From: Trema orientale
Taxonomy: Eukaryota > Streptophyta > Magnoliopsida > Rosales > Cannabaceae
NCBI GenBank assembly: GCA_002914845.1
Contig: JXTC01000011.1
Span: 1,808,854 to 1,872,853, forward strand
DNA length: 64,000 nt
Direction: 5' to 3'
Shown: piece by piece, positions 32,614 to 45,419 of the stretch
Layout: each line of letters opens with the position of its first letter
Numbering within the stretch: position 1 is the stretch's first letter
Made by a program: the position numbers and the translations under genes
Notes under the pieces: generated by a model
Database searches by the model: none
What the model was told of the DNA's origin: nothing
The model's input: the letters and a program-made list of their open reading frames with translations, nothing else

Positions 32614-35518
32614 TGTGATGCCCAAGTTTCTCACATGCATAATAAGCCAATAATAAACATATTCATAGTGCATAATAGACATATCAAGTGACTAGAATCA
32701 ACTTTACAGTAAATTGCTCGTTCTTTATTGTTAAATACTTTCGATATGTGTTATTGTACTAATATTTGTCGAAGTGTTCCCATGCAGTGTAAAGGCTCAG
32801 TACCCTCAGAGAGAGAGAGAGCCTGGTGTGTGAGAAGAACAAAGAATATATATTCATAAATACAATACAATGTGCTCATGCATTAAAAATCAAGTTTGTT
32901 GATAACTAGGTCAAATAGTAGTTTTTCGGTAAAATGCATTTTCACACTTTTTGAAGCCGAATTCACTGTACGTTTAACACGTCATAGCTTTAATTCAATA
33001 TCTAGGATTCACTTATAGCATTTTATTTATCAACCACAGGTAAGCACGAGATGGCAGTCACTGTATTGAATTGTATTTAATTGCACTAAGCTAGCTTAGA
33101 TTTAGTTTAATCGCGTAATGTCATCTTTGTGTATTCTAATAATTAGATATTGATACTATATTTGTATTATTAATTGGAGTCTAATTGACTTCTTTTTATG
33201 TTTAATGATTGGTTATGGGGCTAAGTTCCACCAAATTACAATAAGATTGGCTATATGGGATTATAGGTCAAAGTATGACTAGTTTTCACCTTCTAAGCTA
33301 GGTTTCACCATTTTGGTCTACACTTGGGTGTATGGGATTGACCAGCAACGTGGAAAGTATATTAAGGATGTTTTAGAGCTTGAAACATGGAAAGAAAGAA
33401 GCAAGATACCCAAAATACCCTTAGAATTTAAGTTATACTATTTCTTAGTCATTAAGTATCACTTTTAGACCAAATGTGGTCACTTTCTTTCTCTTTCTAC
33501 CTAGCCATGACTTGAATCACTCCAGCCACTTCCTAGGTTTCTCTCAACTCCCCTTATCCATATCCATGAGTTTCCAAGTGGTAGAACTCAATTTGGAGCT
33601 CAAGAAAGCAAGATAGGTCCAAACTAGTCAAGGTAACTCTACTAGTTCTTCTTCCTAGGTTTTATTTTCTTATTTCAATTTTCCACTTGATACCACTTGC
33701 GAAATTGTTCCTCTAGGTCCTCTTGAGTACTAAAATCAATTTCAAAGCCTTGGGAATCAATTTGGTGGAGGTAGAAGCCAAGAGATTCAACAAAAGCTTA
33801 AACTAATCAAGGAGAGGTTTATGTATGATTTTGAGATTGTAATTATTTTCTTTTACTTTAGCTCTTAAACCAAATCTTCTATTTGATAAATATAAGTCCT
33901 AGAAAACTTTAAATATTGATAAAAACATAGAATTTAAGTGGAGGATTAAAGATAGACCTAAGGCCCCAAGGTTTGCCATTTATAGGTTTATGTGTTTTCA
34001 TTGTTAGAATAAGTTCCCTATACTTGTAATCTGATTTTATAAAGTTGAAATGTATATTTTATTAATCCCATTACATAAATATGCTTGTTTAGTTGCTAGT
34101 TGTGACAATAGAAATGTGTAAAATTAGTTTTAAACTTTGTCTACACCGAAAGGAATTCAAGTACTCCTAAGATGTTCTAAATGATCCTCTTTGAGGTATA
34201 ATATATGAGAATTGGCTTGTGGATTATTATTGCAGGTCTTAAACCATGATTTAAAAGATGTGAGAATGTCCTAGAAATAGGGGAGGTACTGTCCAAATAT
34301 TTTTAAAACTAAATGGTACCATTTAGAATTAAATGGACTAGTTTTTATGAAAGTAGGTGACATTTTGGTCCATTTTGTGATCAGGCTTCCTTATTTTGTA
34401 AAAGTTATGATTTGGTCTTGTGCTTGTTTTCTTTAAGCATTTTACATTATAGTAATCATCTTAGTAATAAAATTGGCATCAGGTCTTCCACACACCTTGC
34501 CACAGAGGATATTGACCTTTTTCACTATCTTTTCTACCGGACACAAGGTAAGTAAAGACTTATTTTAACTGCATCACAAGAACAGTAGTAGATACAAGAT
34601 GTTTTCGTACATGCTTATGTGTATTATTTCAATTATATTTTATTTATATTGTTGTTGTAAAGTTTACTGAAACATAAGCATGACATGATCATTTAAGCAT
34701 GATTTTCAAGAAACTGAAGTTTTCCACGCATTGGATTCAAAGTAGTACCATTGTACTGATTTTACGAGATATGTTTTAAGTACATTGTTTAGTCTGTCTG
34801 TGTTGGGTAAGTATGGTTTGCACAGGCATCCTTTCTGCATAGGTGGGCACGGCTTACCGACTGCCGGGACTGAGCGTTATACTATGAGATTTATTAGGTG
34901 TATTACCTAGTTGGTCTGTATTAGGTAGGTATAGTTCGCATTGGCCATGTGTTTCCTTCCCGCATAGGTGGGCATGGCCTACCGACTGCCACGACTTTGT
35001 GGTGTACTCAAGGGCCCTATAAAGAAAGGTTTTCTAAGAAAAGTGCATCAAAATGAAAAGTTATGAAAGAAATAGTACAATGAGAATTTCAATGAAGTTT
35101 ATGTATAAAACACATTCATGAGCATGCATGATCTTTACTTACTGAGCATTAGCTCATTTAGTTCTTGTGATGCAAGTGAGGAGATATATGATATATAGAG
35201 TTGCTGGTTGACTAGCACGCTTTCTTGTCACTGTGATCATACAGATGTAGACGAGCTTGACTTATGGGCAATGTCTTTATCTTTTAATGTTTTGATGTGC
35301 TATAAATAATACTGCTGATGGCAAGATAAACTGATATTTTTTGATTGTACATTTTGTAAAGAAACTTTCAAGAAGTAATACCATGCAGCTTTTGTTTTAG
35401 AGCTTGAAAAGTTTAAATTTGATCCACCTTTTTGTAAAACTAAAAATATGGTTTATGAAATAATAATACTTCCTAGTTTGACCTACATCGTCATATGGTT
35501 AAGCTAGGGAGTGTTACA
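32614..35518 (+). repeat. 3' LTR of gypsy-1 (2905 bp)
   Basis: Begins TGTGATGCCCAAG and ends GTGTTACA. Its last 435 bp match the LTR end at 1-440. It contains a local tandem duplication at about 34795-34880 and 34912-35010, each including GCATAGGTGGGCA and ACCGACTGCC, and an AG microsatellite at about 32810. Confidence 0.92.
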
Positions 35519-35521
35519 GAT

Positions 35522-36708
35522 TGTTAGGTATATGTGTAGAGTGTTTGGAATCTTATAATGCTTTGGCTTATAAGGATCAATTGAATCAAGCCTTTCAATG
35601 TAAGTTTATGTTTTGTTAAGTGTATTGGACATCATTTTGTAATTGTTCCTGTCTACTAGATGTCTCAATGTATGCTGGCATAATGTTACAATACTGATCT
35701 GCTTAGAAGATTGAAGACCCTATCAGTATAAGATCAGTAGCTCAGCCAGTTTTATCTATGAGAGTATAGCTTTTCTCTTGTTTGGTCTAAGTTTCATTGT
35801 TACATTGTCAAATCACTTGTCTTGCATGTTTAGATATTGTCTAGCATGTGCACACAATACTTTATCTCATAATTGCTAGGTTATTTATTGGGACAATTGA
35901 TATGCATGTGTGCACATTGAATAGTTCATTCATTATTCGTTATTGTCTCATTAGTGCCTTAGAAAATTTTGTCAAGATGACACCTTTAGATTTAAGTTTG
36001 TAAATCCTATATTTCTCATTAGTGTCTCAGAATATTTTGTCAAGATGACACCTTTAGTTTTTGTCCTTATTATCTGTGTTAGTCTTTTTTTACTTGTTAT
36101 CCTTTTGTTCTTGACTATATAAGTAGGTGGTTCATGTCTGATGAGATCAAGCCTTTCATACCCATTGAATATCTAGAGGAAGGTTTCTTATAGCTTCTTG
36201 CACTTTAAGTAAGAATTCTTAGAGTTTAGGTAATTTTTACTCTAAGTTCATTTTGGTCATCGTTGGGCTACTTGGTCACCACTAAATAGAGTTCTATGGC
36301 GACTTAAACACAAGAGGGATCTTGTGTGTTTGGGCTAGAGTTGGGAAGCTTAAGAAAAGCAAGGGCTGAAAGGAGTTCAGCTATCGTTTCACTTATGGGA
36401 GCTCGTGATTGCTGGAGTTGGGAAGCTCAAGAATAGCAGCTAAAAGTAGTTCAGCACCAAATTTGAAGAGCAACACAAACCGGCGGCAACTTGAAGGGAA
36501 TTCTAGATTTATTGTATAAGACCATATTTGTAATTCCTTTATGCTTCTAATGGATTATTGCTAAATTGAACTAGGTCTCGTGGTTGTAGGTATAACTTGG
36601 TTGTACTGAACCACAATAAAATTCATGTACCTCTTTTACTTTGCTTTTGATTTTACATTCTACAAATCTGGAACTCGTGATAGAATAGTCGAGTAACCTG
36701 ACTTAACA
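35522..36708 (+). repeat. 3' LTR of copia-1 (1187 bp)
   Basis: Starts TGTTAGGTATATGTG, its first two bases being shared with the GATTG duplication of gypsy-1, and ends CTTAACA. It aligns with 5269-6489. It is followed by ATTGC, the right target duplication of copia-1. Confidence 0.9.
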
Positions 36709-36713
36709 ATTGC

Positions 36714-39700
36714 AAACCTCATCATTGCTCATGAACTCCATCTTCTTTCTTTAAACTTGGAGGCTTCCTCATTTCTTCAAGTAATATGTAAAAGATATAT
36801 AGTGTGATCAAAGAAACTTAAGATCTTAGAGATTGTCTTTTATGATAAAGGATATAGATGACCAAAAATATCCTTCTCTGAGCTACGGATGTATGTGCAC
36901 AAAATTAATTTCATCTAGCTTAGGTTTTTTTGCAAAACACTTAATATAAACTTGTTTAAACCAAAAACTAAGGTATATAAAATTTGGAGAGCAAAAATCG
37001 TTCTTCAATTGTGTTCCAAAAATATATTTATATAGAAAAACATTTAGAGGAAAAGTGTTTGAAAGAAAATGAGAAATCGTCTTTATCTATATATTTATCG
37101 TCAAGACTATTTGGACTCTTTTAGACTTATCTAGACACACAAATTTGATAATTAGTAGTAGAAATTAAAATTTCAACTAACTTTTAGAGAAACAATGCCA
37201 ACTCATGTCTTTGGATTTGATTTTTTTCCCCATGCAAAATAGCAGGCATTGGACATAGATCTAGGCCAAAGTCACTGAGTCAGTTGCCTTGTTATTACCA
37301 ACTTGGGATATAAAATGGACGAGAATTGTTGCATAGAGAAGTACCACTAAGAAGGTTTTCGATATTCTTGATGATAACCCTGACTTCACTCTTGAACACC
37401 ACAACTTGTTAACAAAATTAGCCACATTGGAAAAGTTTGATTCTATGATAATTAACTGAACCACACCCACGTCATGTCTTTAGCGATTCCCATCGAATAG
37501 TCGTAGCATGCACATTTCCACATCACAGGTTAGTGAAAAGATCCATTATCATATATGAACAAGCCCTCATGGTCATTCATGACGTTCTAAAGTTAATATC
37601 CCTATTTAACCCAATTAATTAAGTACTCATTAAGTTTAAACCTTCAAATGAAATTTAAGGTATCGATTACCTCCTGATCTTACAATAACCCAAACAAAAT
37701 AAAACTATCAAAGGATTATCTAGACGTTGATCTCATCTTGGTTTCACAACAACCTAAATTATGCCTCTCAATTGTAGATTATGAAATTAATCTCTTCTAA
37801 GCATCAAAATCACAACCCAAATTCAACTAATTCATTGGACAAATAAATTAGAAGTATTAAACAAAGAGAGGCACAACTGAATTGAGGATGGAAATAAACC
37901 AACAATTATCAAAATAATTAAAAAATATTATTAAAAAGGGTATATAAGATCCTAGCTATCAAATATAAACAAACATAGTAGAATCGACTACTAATCTCAA
38001 CAAAAAATTCATAAATTTAAGCATGTTCATACAAAAAGCTCAATATAAATTTCTAAGAGATAAGGGTGAGAGAAGGAAAAAGAAAAATTTTTCTAGAGAT
38101 AAGCTTCAAGTCTTCAAATCTTCAAGAAATTCTCTCAAATCTTCTTCAAGATTCTCCAAGTCCAAGCCTTTTCTCTCTAGGAAGTTTTGTGCTTCTCTTG
38201 TGTATTTCCCTCCACTTCTCCACACCTTGAAATTGTGCCTCCATCCCTTTTTAAGCTTTTCTCCAAGGTCAAACTCAAGCACAATTAAGGATGAATAAGT
38301 CTCCATTATTGGTCACGAAAAATGAAATGATCCTGTCCATTAAAATGACCAAAAAGAGGTTCAAATGCATCAGGGTCGCAGCCATGCTATGTGACAACAT
38401 TGAGGTGGTGCAGTTGCACCACTATTGCAACAATAGAAGTCGCATCTGCACAAGGGGGTGGCGCAGCCTGGGGAGTGTTTTCACCTCTTTTTGGAGTCTC
38501 TATACTTGTATCATGAAAAATGGAATATCTGAACCACTAAAATGGCCAGAAACATGTTCAAACACATCAGAGGCACAGCCACGCCATGTTGCAACATGAG
38601 GGTGATTCAAAATGGTTTGAAACACCCATTTTTAGCACAAATTTATCCTGATTCTTATTTATTCACAAAATCTATAAAAACACACAAAGTTCATCAAACT
38701 AACAAAAATCCTTAAAAACGCACAATTATTTGAGATTAAAAAGCACTTAATTTGTAGGTGAATAACCTCCTCATCAAGGGTGATACGATCATCTGTCATT
38801 CTCAATAATTATGTTTAGTTATGCACTTGAATCTTATCAATGATTCCCAAGTAGGTTAGAAAACTGTGTTTGGTTACAAATAGGAATGTTCTAATTTTTT
38901 ATATTTTTTGGATAAATACCTTAAACAATTATTTTATATAATAATTTAACACTTTTTTTTACAAAGAATTACAGAAGTAATTGCTTATAAATATTCCATC
39001 AAAAAAAAGTTTCTTATAAAATAATAAAACTCACCTAGCCATTTTAGTCCAAATTAATTATACAACAAAATTCCAAAATATTGAATACTTTCAACAAAAA
39101 CTTGATCTACTTCTTCTTCTTTATTTTTTTTTCTTTTAGATTTAATATATACAGATTAAGAGTACAGTTACAGTATGTACCAAACTAACAAGACCAAAAC
39201 AAGGAAAACAAATTCCCTGAAACAAAAGAAAAAACTCGAAATCTTCAACAAAACATGGAAAAAAGAAGAGAATGTCTCTTCTACATCTTAATGGGAGCAA
39301 CCAATTTAAGGGTGTCAGAGTCGGTGGGATGAAGGTAGAGGAAGTCGGTGGGTATGAAATTGTATTGGAGACCCTCTATGAAAAGAAAAGTAGCTTTCAA
39401 TAAGATTTGGAATACCAAAGGCTTAGAGAGAAGAATCTGAAAATTTGATGCTATACGATACGAAATTTGTCGAACCCATTGATAGAGGTGTCGGTGATGA
39501 ACGACGATAATGATGAATGGCATCGACAAAGAGCGGAAACAATGAACGGCAGTGGGGAGAAACTAACTTGGGCAGAGACCAAGCTTGAGTTTTGTTGTGT
39601 TTTTTTTTTTTTTTCTTTAATAGTGGGTTTTAGATGAAGAGTGATATAAAATCCACCTATTTTTGTGACTTCATTTCACCTCTGAGTAAGAGAATGTGAT

Positions 39701-39900
39701 TCCCAAGGATATCACTTTATTAGATGTTAAAAAAAAAAATACCTAATATAGAGATGGATTGTGATATTCATTTCTACCCAAAGATTACCACATACTAAAC
39801 AGCCCCGATGGTTATAGGAAGGTAATTTATTATAACGCACTTGGTAAGAGGACTTGTTATTAAGAACTGTTATGGGGAGTCTATTATAAAGATATGTGGT
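36714..39900. other. Intergenic DNA, no gene recognised
   Basis: Mostly AT-rich. A short direct duplication lies at about 38312-38408 and 38508-38603 (both with ATGAAATG/ATGGAATA, ACCAxAAxxxGTTCAAA and CGCCATGT-like segments). Several short open frames around 38023-38599 overlap one another on both strands and show no family motif. Confidence 0.5.
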
Positions 39901-39904
39901 AGTG

Positions 39905-40526
39905 GTAAAGACATAGGATCAATAATGTAATAGTGATCAGGCATGAGTAGGCATAGAGAAACCAAGTTCAAGCACATGTCTATTTTTATGTTTGACATGA
40001 CCATTTTGTTGTGAAGTATATGGGCATGAAAATGTATGGAGGATCCCAAAAGAAGTAAGAAACTTTGTTAATGGACGAAATTCCCCACCCCAACTGGATT
40101 GGACATGTTTGATCTTAGCATCAAATTGAGCTTTATAATTTTTAAGAAAGTAGGATGTGCCTCATCTTTAGTTTTCAGTGAGTAAATCCAAGAAAATCTC
40201 GTGTGATTATCAATGAACAGTATAAAATAACATGTATCAATAAGAGAGATAGTAGGAGATGCTCCCTATAAATCAGTATGAATCAAGTCAAATGATTTAA
40301 TAGCTCGAGAGTTTGACAAAGAGAAAGGAAGCCTATGGCTTTTAGCAAATTGACAAGTATTGTAGAATTCAAACTTCAAAGACTTTGTTCTACCAGAATT
40401 ATATAAACACAAAATTTGATTGACAATTAGCAAAGAATGATGCCCTAAAAGCCTATGCCAGAGATTCAGATCCTTGGACTGAGCTAAAAGAAGCTGAGTG
40501 GAAGAGGCATGATGAATGGAAGGCAA
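39905..40526 (-). pseudogene. Integrase fragment of a minus-strand copia element (copia-4)
   Basis: Minus-strand frame 40526-40266 contains DLNLWHRLLGHHSLL (HHCC histidines), FYNTCQFAKSHRLPFSLSN and SFDLIHTDL with the first catalytic aspartate. After a stop the sense continues to about 39905 with FIDNHTRFSWIY and a WGGEF segment near the second aspartate, then PYTSQQNGH. It ends before the glutamate region; reverse transcriptase is absent. Confidence 0.8.
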
Positions 40527-41100
40527 AGCAGATGGGTTGGAAGGTGGTTGACTTTGTAGAGACCATATTCAAGACGACCTTAGAGTAGTGTTTGTTTTGT
40601 GACCTGATTTTTCACAAGAAAATACTCGGGAAAAAATTCAACAAAGGCTCTACTATCAGTGCAAAGTTTTGTGACACTAACAAGATTATGAGAAATGGAA
40701 GGTGTATGAAGAACATTTTTAAGAAAGAGTTGATGTGGAGAAGTGGTAAACTTAGTGTGTCCGACATGAGAAATTCGAAGGTGTTTACCTTCCCCAGTTG
40801 TCACTTGATCACTCCTTGTGTATGGCATAATAGTTTCCATTATGGTGTACTCTACAGTGAAGTAGTGAATGGCACCAGAATCTATATACTAAGATGGATC
40901 CACCATAGATTGAGTTGTTGCAGCATAGTATGATGTAGCTAAAAAATTGGCTGTAGGATTGTTGGAGAATGGTGTGTGTTGCTCATTTCTTGAAGGTGTA
41001 AACCCATTGAAGTTTTTGGGTGGATTAGGTTGATAGTTGATATTAGTTTGATGAAAGCAAATAAGAGCGATGTGCATAAATTTCTCACAAATTTGGCACT
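40527..41100 (-). pseudogene. Protease to pre-integrase region of copia-4
   Basis: The minus-strand frame 40840-40580 includes HVGHTKFTTSPHQLFLKNVL and PSISHNLVSVTKL, the usual sequence between copia protease and GAG-pre-integrase. The frame 41077-40889 (NNPTANFLATSYYAATTQSM) precedes the active site, which is degraded. Confidence 0.7.
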
Positions 41101-42051
41101 GGAGTTTGGAAGAATTAGGATTCAGATTAGTGAATTTCTATTGAGTGAATTGGAGTTTTTCTGAATTGGGGTTTTTCTTGAGATTTTTCCAATAGTTTAG
41201 GATGCGTAAATGGGTTGGATTAGGAAGGGAAATCTCGGGTTTGAGTTTGGTTTTGAAAATTAAGGTTAGGGTTTAGTTCAAAGGGTCTCTTATTTTGGGA
41301 AAAATGAGCAATACTAGCTTGTAAAGAGTTCAGCTGCTCTTCAGAGTTTTATTGCTCCAGCTGAAAGTCATAACTCAGTAAAAGGCTATGAATCTCCTAA
41401 GACTTGATTAGTTAGTACGATGGTTTACAGAAGTCACAACGGCATTGTATTCATGAACTAATCCTCTAAATAGGTAAATATGGTGATCTTTGCGAGAAAC
41501 CAGCTCACCTATTGCAGCAAGTTTGTCACAAATTTCTTTTAGCTTCTAGATGTATTTCATAGTAGAGAGGTTGTTCTTCTTAAGATTCTGGAGCATTCTT
41601 TAGGGCTCTATAATTTATGCTATGGATGAATAAGAATAGATATGATTCAAGACTATCTAGATTTCTATGGCTGAAGTATAGTTCACAATCTAAGTCATCA
41701 TATTTTTTGAGAGAGATGCATACATCCAGCTCATAAGCAATCGATTAACTCTCTGCCATGAGGTATACTCTGGATTCAGGTATTGTTGTTGTGCATCAGG
41801 GAATTAAGGAGGGCAGGGCCTTGACCCATCTAGGAAATCTTCAAGGCTATGAGCAATAATCACATTGAAGTTGATTTTGCCAAATAAGGTAGTTAGCTTG
41901 GTTGAGCTTTACTGTAAGTGGTTGATGAAGAGATGGTAAGGGATCGTTTGAAATGAGAGTTGTTGGTATTGTAATGGGTTGGATTGGATCTGTGGAAGCT
42001 GGGCAGGTAAAGGTGTTTAAGGGTCTGTGGCAGAGGAATTTGAGATGCCAT
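41101..42051 (-). pseudogene. gag of copia-4
   Basis: The likely start is the minus-strand ATG at 42051 (MASQIPLPQTLKHLYLP), just after a TTGGTACCAGATTC that resembles a primer site. The frame ending at 41847 has PLPSLHQPLTVKLNQANYLI and WQNQL, the standard N-terminal copia gag motif. Stops and shifts follow. The 5' LTR probably lies at about 42070-42230 on the plus strand, with a poorly defined outer end. Confidence 0.7.
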
Positions 42052-42231
42052 TGATGAATCTGGTACCAAGAAAAAAGGTCTCTGTGAATATTTGTGAAGA
42101 GTGGAAAGAGAGAGAACAATTATATATTATTTACAATGCTATGAGCAGCAAAGTATAGATAATACATAGGACAAGAATAACAACTAGTAAGGCAACATGT
42201 CTAAAGGGCCATTCTTACAGTATACACATGA

Positions 42232-43229
42232 CACAATAAAGTTAACAATTTATTTACAATGAAGGCAAAGACATTAATCACTTTTATCTTTATCACTTAT
42301 ATACTAGTTTTAGTTTATGTATTGAATATATAAAATTTTATATTTGGTATGTAATATTTTACACGAGCTATATACACTAGTATATTGGTCGTTATAACAT
42401 TTGAAAAATAGACATGTACTTAAAACAGGTCTAAAATTCGGTCATTTTGCTATAAGATCCGGTGTTAATTTACAATAAGGGAGTCATTTCATTGGGTAAT
42501 CATTAGTTCTCAGAGTAATTCAGACCATGATTCTCGATAACTCACCAGCATACTCACCTGACTTTAGGATCCATCAGAGTAACTCATTGGGTTGACTACC
42601 AGTAACTTTTCCAAGTCATTCACCAAATTATGGAATAACTGTTAATAACCTTGTAGTTGATTGTTGGTATTACTCATCAAATTCTCAAATGCATCAAAAT
42701 AACCAATGAATGACCATTAGTAACATGGTGTGGTTGACTATCGATCAATCACTAGACTCTAGGACCATAAGAATAATTATTAGGCAACTGTCGTCAATAA
42801 TTCACCCGATATTCAGACTGTCCAGATTAATCAATCACATTTGGTACTGTAATACAAAGACCATATGTATAACTTTATATCTATCTTGGAGCTTGTATAT
42901 CTTAAATATAACTTAAAATACTTAAAAGAAGTAATCTGTAGTGAAAAGATGGTGTTAATCTTTTGTAATTTGACAAATCAATGTTGCTGATTATTGGTTA
43001 GAAAACTCTCTCTTGTCGGTAATCGTCAGTCTCACATTGTTAAGTGTTTCTTGGTCAGTAACTCGAAAATATAAATTTCTTATAGTTTGTATAGCTGAGA
43101 TATTCTTCCCTTGCTCTAACTTGGAGATTAATAAGAACTCAATCATCAAAGTACAGAGCTCTGTGTTTATTCATGAAGACAACATGCACCTTAAGAAGAA
43201 CCAGCTATCACAATTCTGATGCATTGTCA
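42232..43229. other. Intergenic DNA with a dispersed repeat
   Basis: No gene seen. Bases about 42480-42850 are related to 59950-60340; both are rich in AACTCACC, CATTAGTAAC and end in CACATTTGGTACTGT or CGCATTTGGTATTGT. No coding sense was found in either copy. Confidence 0.6.
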
Positions 43230-45058
43230 AGAAGCTGAACCGAGAACAAATCCACAGCAAGAACAAATTGATTCATAGCCAGAATAAACTTTTGCAAATG
43301 TATAGCCAGAACAAACTGTTTCACAGTCGGAAAATATTGTTTCAGGTACTTTAGTTCAACCCCATGAGAATTTTCTTCCCATTAGCCTGGACATCCCAAT
43401 AGCTCACAGGAAAGGCAAGCGATCGTGCACTCAACACTCGCTGTATAATTTCCTATCTTATAGTCGATTGTCTCATTCATTCCGAGCTACAAAAGAAAAA
43501 TACTTGAGCACTAAAGTTCCCAGAAACATCCAAGAAGTACTCAAGATACCAGAATAAAAGGCAACAGTTTTTGAAGAAATGAAGGCACTAAAAGGTAATG
43601 AGACTTTGGATATTGTCGATTTAACAAAAGAAAAAAGCCCTGTTAGTTATAAATGGGTATTTGCTATAAAGTATAACTCAAATAGGACAGTAGAGAGACA
43701 CAAAGTAAGATTTGTTGTCAAAAATTTTACTTAGACATTTGGTATCGACTATATAGAGATATTCGCTCTAGTAGCTAAACTCAACACCATTCGAGTCCTC
43801 CTATCACTAGCTACTAACCTTGATTGGTCCTTACACCAGATAGACATCAAGAATATTTTTTTCTCAATGGGACACTTGATGAGGAAGTATTCATGAAGTT
43901 TTCGCCAGGATTTGAAGGGAAATATGATGGTAGAAAAGCTTGCAAGTTGAAGAAATCCCCCCATGGATTAAAACAATCACTAAGGGCTTGCTTTGATCAT
44001 TTCACAGAATTAGTAAAGAAGCATGCATACAACGAGGGACAAGCAGACCACACACTCTTCTATAAACACTCTCAGTCTGGAAAAATTACCATTCTAATAG
44101 TGTATGTAGATGACATTATCTTAACAAGAGACGACTTTGGAGAATTGGAGAAACTAAAGTAGGTCTTTGCAAGAGAATTTGAAATTAAAGATTTGGAGCA
44201 GCTACGGTACTTCTTAGGATTGGAAATTGCTAGGACAAGAATATGAATTTTTATCTCACTGAAAAATATACCATTGAAATGTTAAAAGAAGCAGGAATGC
44301 TTGGGTATAAACCTTGCAGAGACACCCATAGAACTCAATGGGAAGTTAAGAAAGAAAGAAGGTGGGGATCCAGTAGACAGGGGAGATACAGACAACTTAT
44401 TGGGAGACTGATATATCTCTCACACACCAAGCCTGATATTGCTTTCATAGTGAACTTGGTTAGTCAGTCCATGCATTCTCCCTTTGAAGAGCACCTTGAA
44501 GCAGTTTATCAAATTTTGAGATATTTAAAAATGACTACTGACAGAGGATTATTTTTTGGAAAGAATAGGCAGAGGTGTGTTGAAGCATATATTGATGTTG
44601 ACTGGGCAGGATCCATTAATGACAGAAAATGAACATCCGGATATTGTACAATGGTTTGGGGAAATCTTGTAACTTAATAGAGTAAAAAACAGTCTGTTGT
44701 AGCTCGTAGTAGTACAGAAGCTGAGTTTAGGGTACTTGCACAAGGAACTTGTGAATTGATGTGGCTGAAAAGATTACTGAAAGAATTGAAAATGACAAGT
44801 AATTGTCCTATGAAGTTGTACTATGATAATCAAGCTACAATAAGTATTGTTCATAACCTGGCTCATCATGATCGAACTAAGCATATGGAAGTTGATAAGC
44901 ACTTTATCAAAGAGAAGATAGAGGGTGGAATCATTTGTATGTCGTATGTGCCAACTAAGCAGTCAATGGCAGATGTTCTAACCAAGGGACTACCAAGGCA
45001 AAATTTTGAAGATATGTTAGACAAGCTGGGAATGATTAATATCTATTTACCAGCTTGA
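43230..45058 (+). pseudogene. Reverse transcriptase and RNase H of a copia element (copia-5 half)
   Basis: A glutamine-rich linker precedes RT motifs: YKWVFAIKYNSNRTVERHK (about 43650), LHQIDIKNIF (about 43835, frameshifted), SPHGLKQSLRACFDHF (from 43957) and catalytic YVDD at 44103-44114. RNase H follows with DVDWAGSINDRK (about 44595), STEAEFRVLAQG, LYYDNQATISIVHN (from 44816) and MADVLTKGLPRQNF to the TGA at 45056. Frameshifts and stops occur near 43735, 43840, 44160 and 44630. Confidence 0.88.
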
Positions 45059-45068
45059 GAGGGAGTAT

Positions 45069-45272
45069 TGAAAATTTTTTGTGATATGATTTTATTTTGT
45101 TTTGATAGAATTAGTTATTTTAAATCTCTAATGTAAAGGAATTAGTATTAATCCCTGGTTTGTAGGGATTTGTACAAGATTCCTCAGCTGGCAGTAGAGG
45201 GTATCGTTTCTATTTATTCTGGTTTGTTTAACGAAACTAATTATCAGAGAGTTTTATTTCTCTCTACCTTCA
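45069..45272 (+). repeat. 3' LTR of copia-5 (204 bp)
   Basis: Follows the purine-rich GAGAGGGAGTAT, starts TGAAAATTTTTTG and ends ACCTTCA. It is homologous, inverted, to 47988-48215. TTAAG follows it; the other LTR is flanked in element sense by CTAAG. Confidence 0.82.
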
Positions 45273-45419
45273 TTAAGGAACCTTATTAAATACCTAAGGA
45301 ATTGAACTTTATATAATTTGTCTCCTCTTTATTTATTTATGTTTACTATATTACTCTTCCTTAAAGAGTGAGTTCTGCTCTTCGAATGGAAGTAACAATT
45401 TGAGCAAAAAAATTTCTTC

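Larger units (their letters stand above)
27807..35518 (+). mobile_element. Chromovirus Ty3/gypsy element (gypsy-1) inserted at the PPT/LTR junction of copia-1
   Basis: Layout is truncated 5' LTR, PBS, gag, PR-RT-RNase H-IN in gypsy order, chromodomain, polypurine tract and a full 3' LTR of 2905 bp. The duplication GATTG is exact (27802-27806 and 35519-35523). Long LTRs and the C-terminal chromodomain point to the Tekay/Del type of chromovirus. Stops, frameshifts and a 19-bp tandem duplication make it inactive. Confidence 0.93.
5269..36708 (+). mobile_element. Sirevirus-like Ty1/copia element (copia-1), host of nested insertions
   Basis: The two LTRs are 5269-6489 and 35522-36708. The internal region is broken by copia-2 (about 7821-24725) and by gypsy-1 (27807-35523 with its duplication). 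Removing these leaves PBS, gag remnant, zinc knuckle, protease, GAG-pre-integrase, RNase H, a long spacer and the polypurine tract. Most of the integrase core and all of the reverse transcriptase are missing, so the copy is non-autonomous. Flanks are GTTGC (5264-5268) and ATTGC (36709-36713), a target duplication with one mismatch. The Sirevirus assignment rests on the gag sequence type, the 1.2-kb LTRs and the repeated AAGGGGGAG motifs before the 3' LTR. Confidence 0.85.

Noticed and set aside
38023..38599. Overlapping open frames on both strands
   Set aside because: Serine/lysine-rich, mutually overlapping, without recognisable motifs; likely chance.
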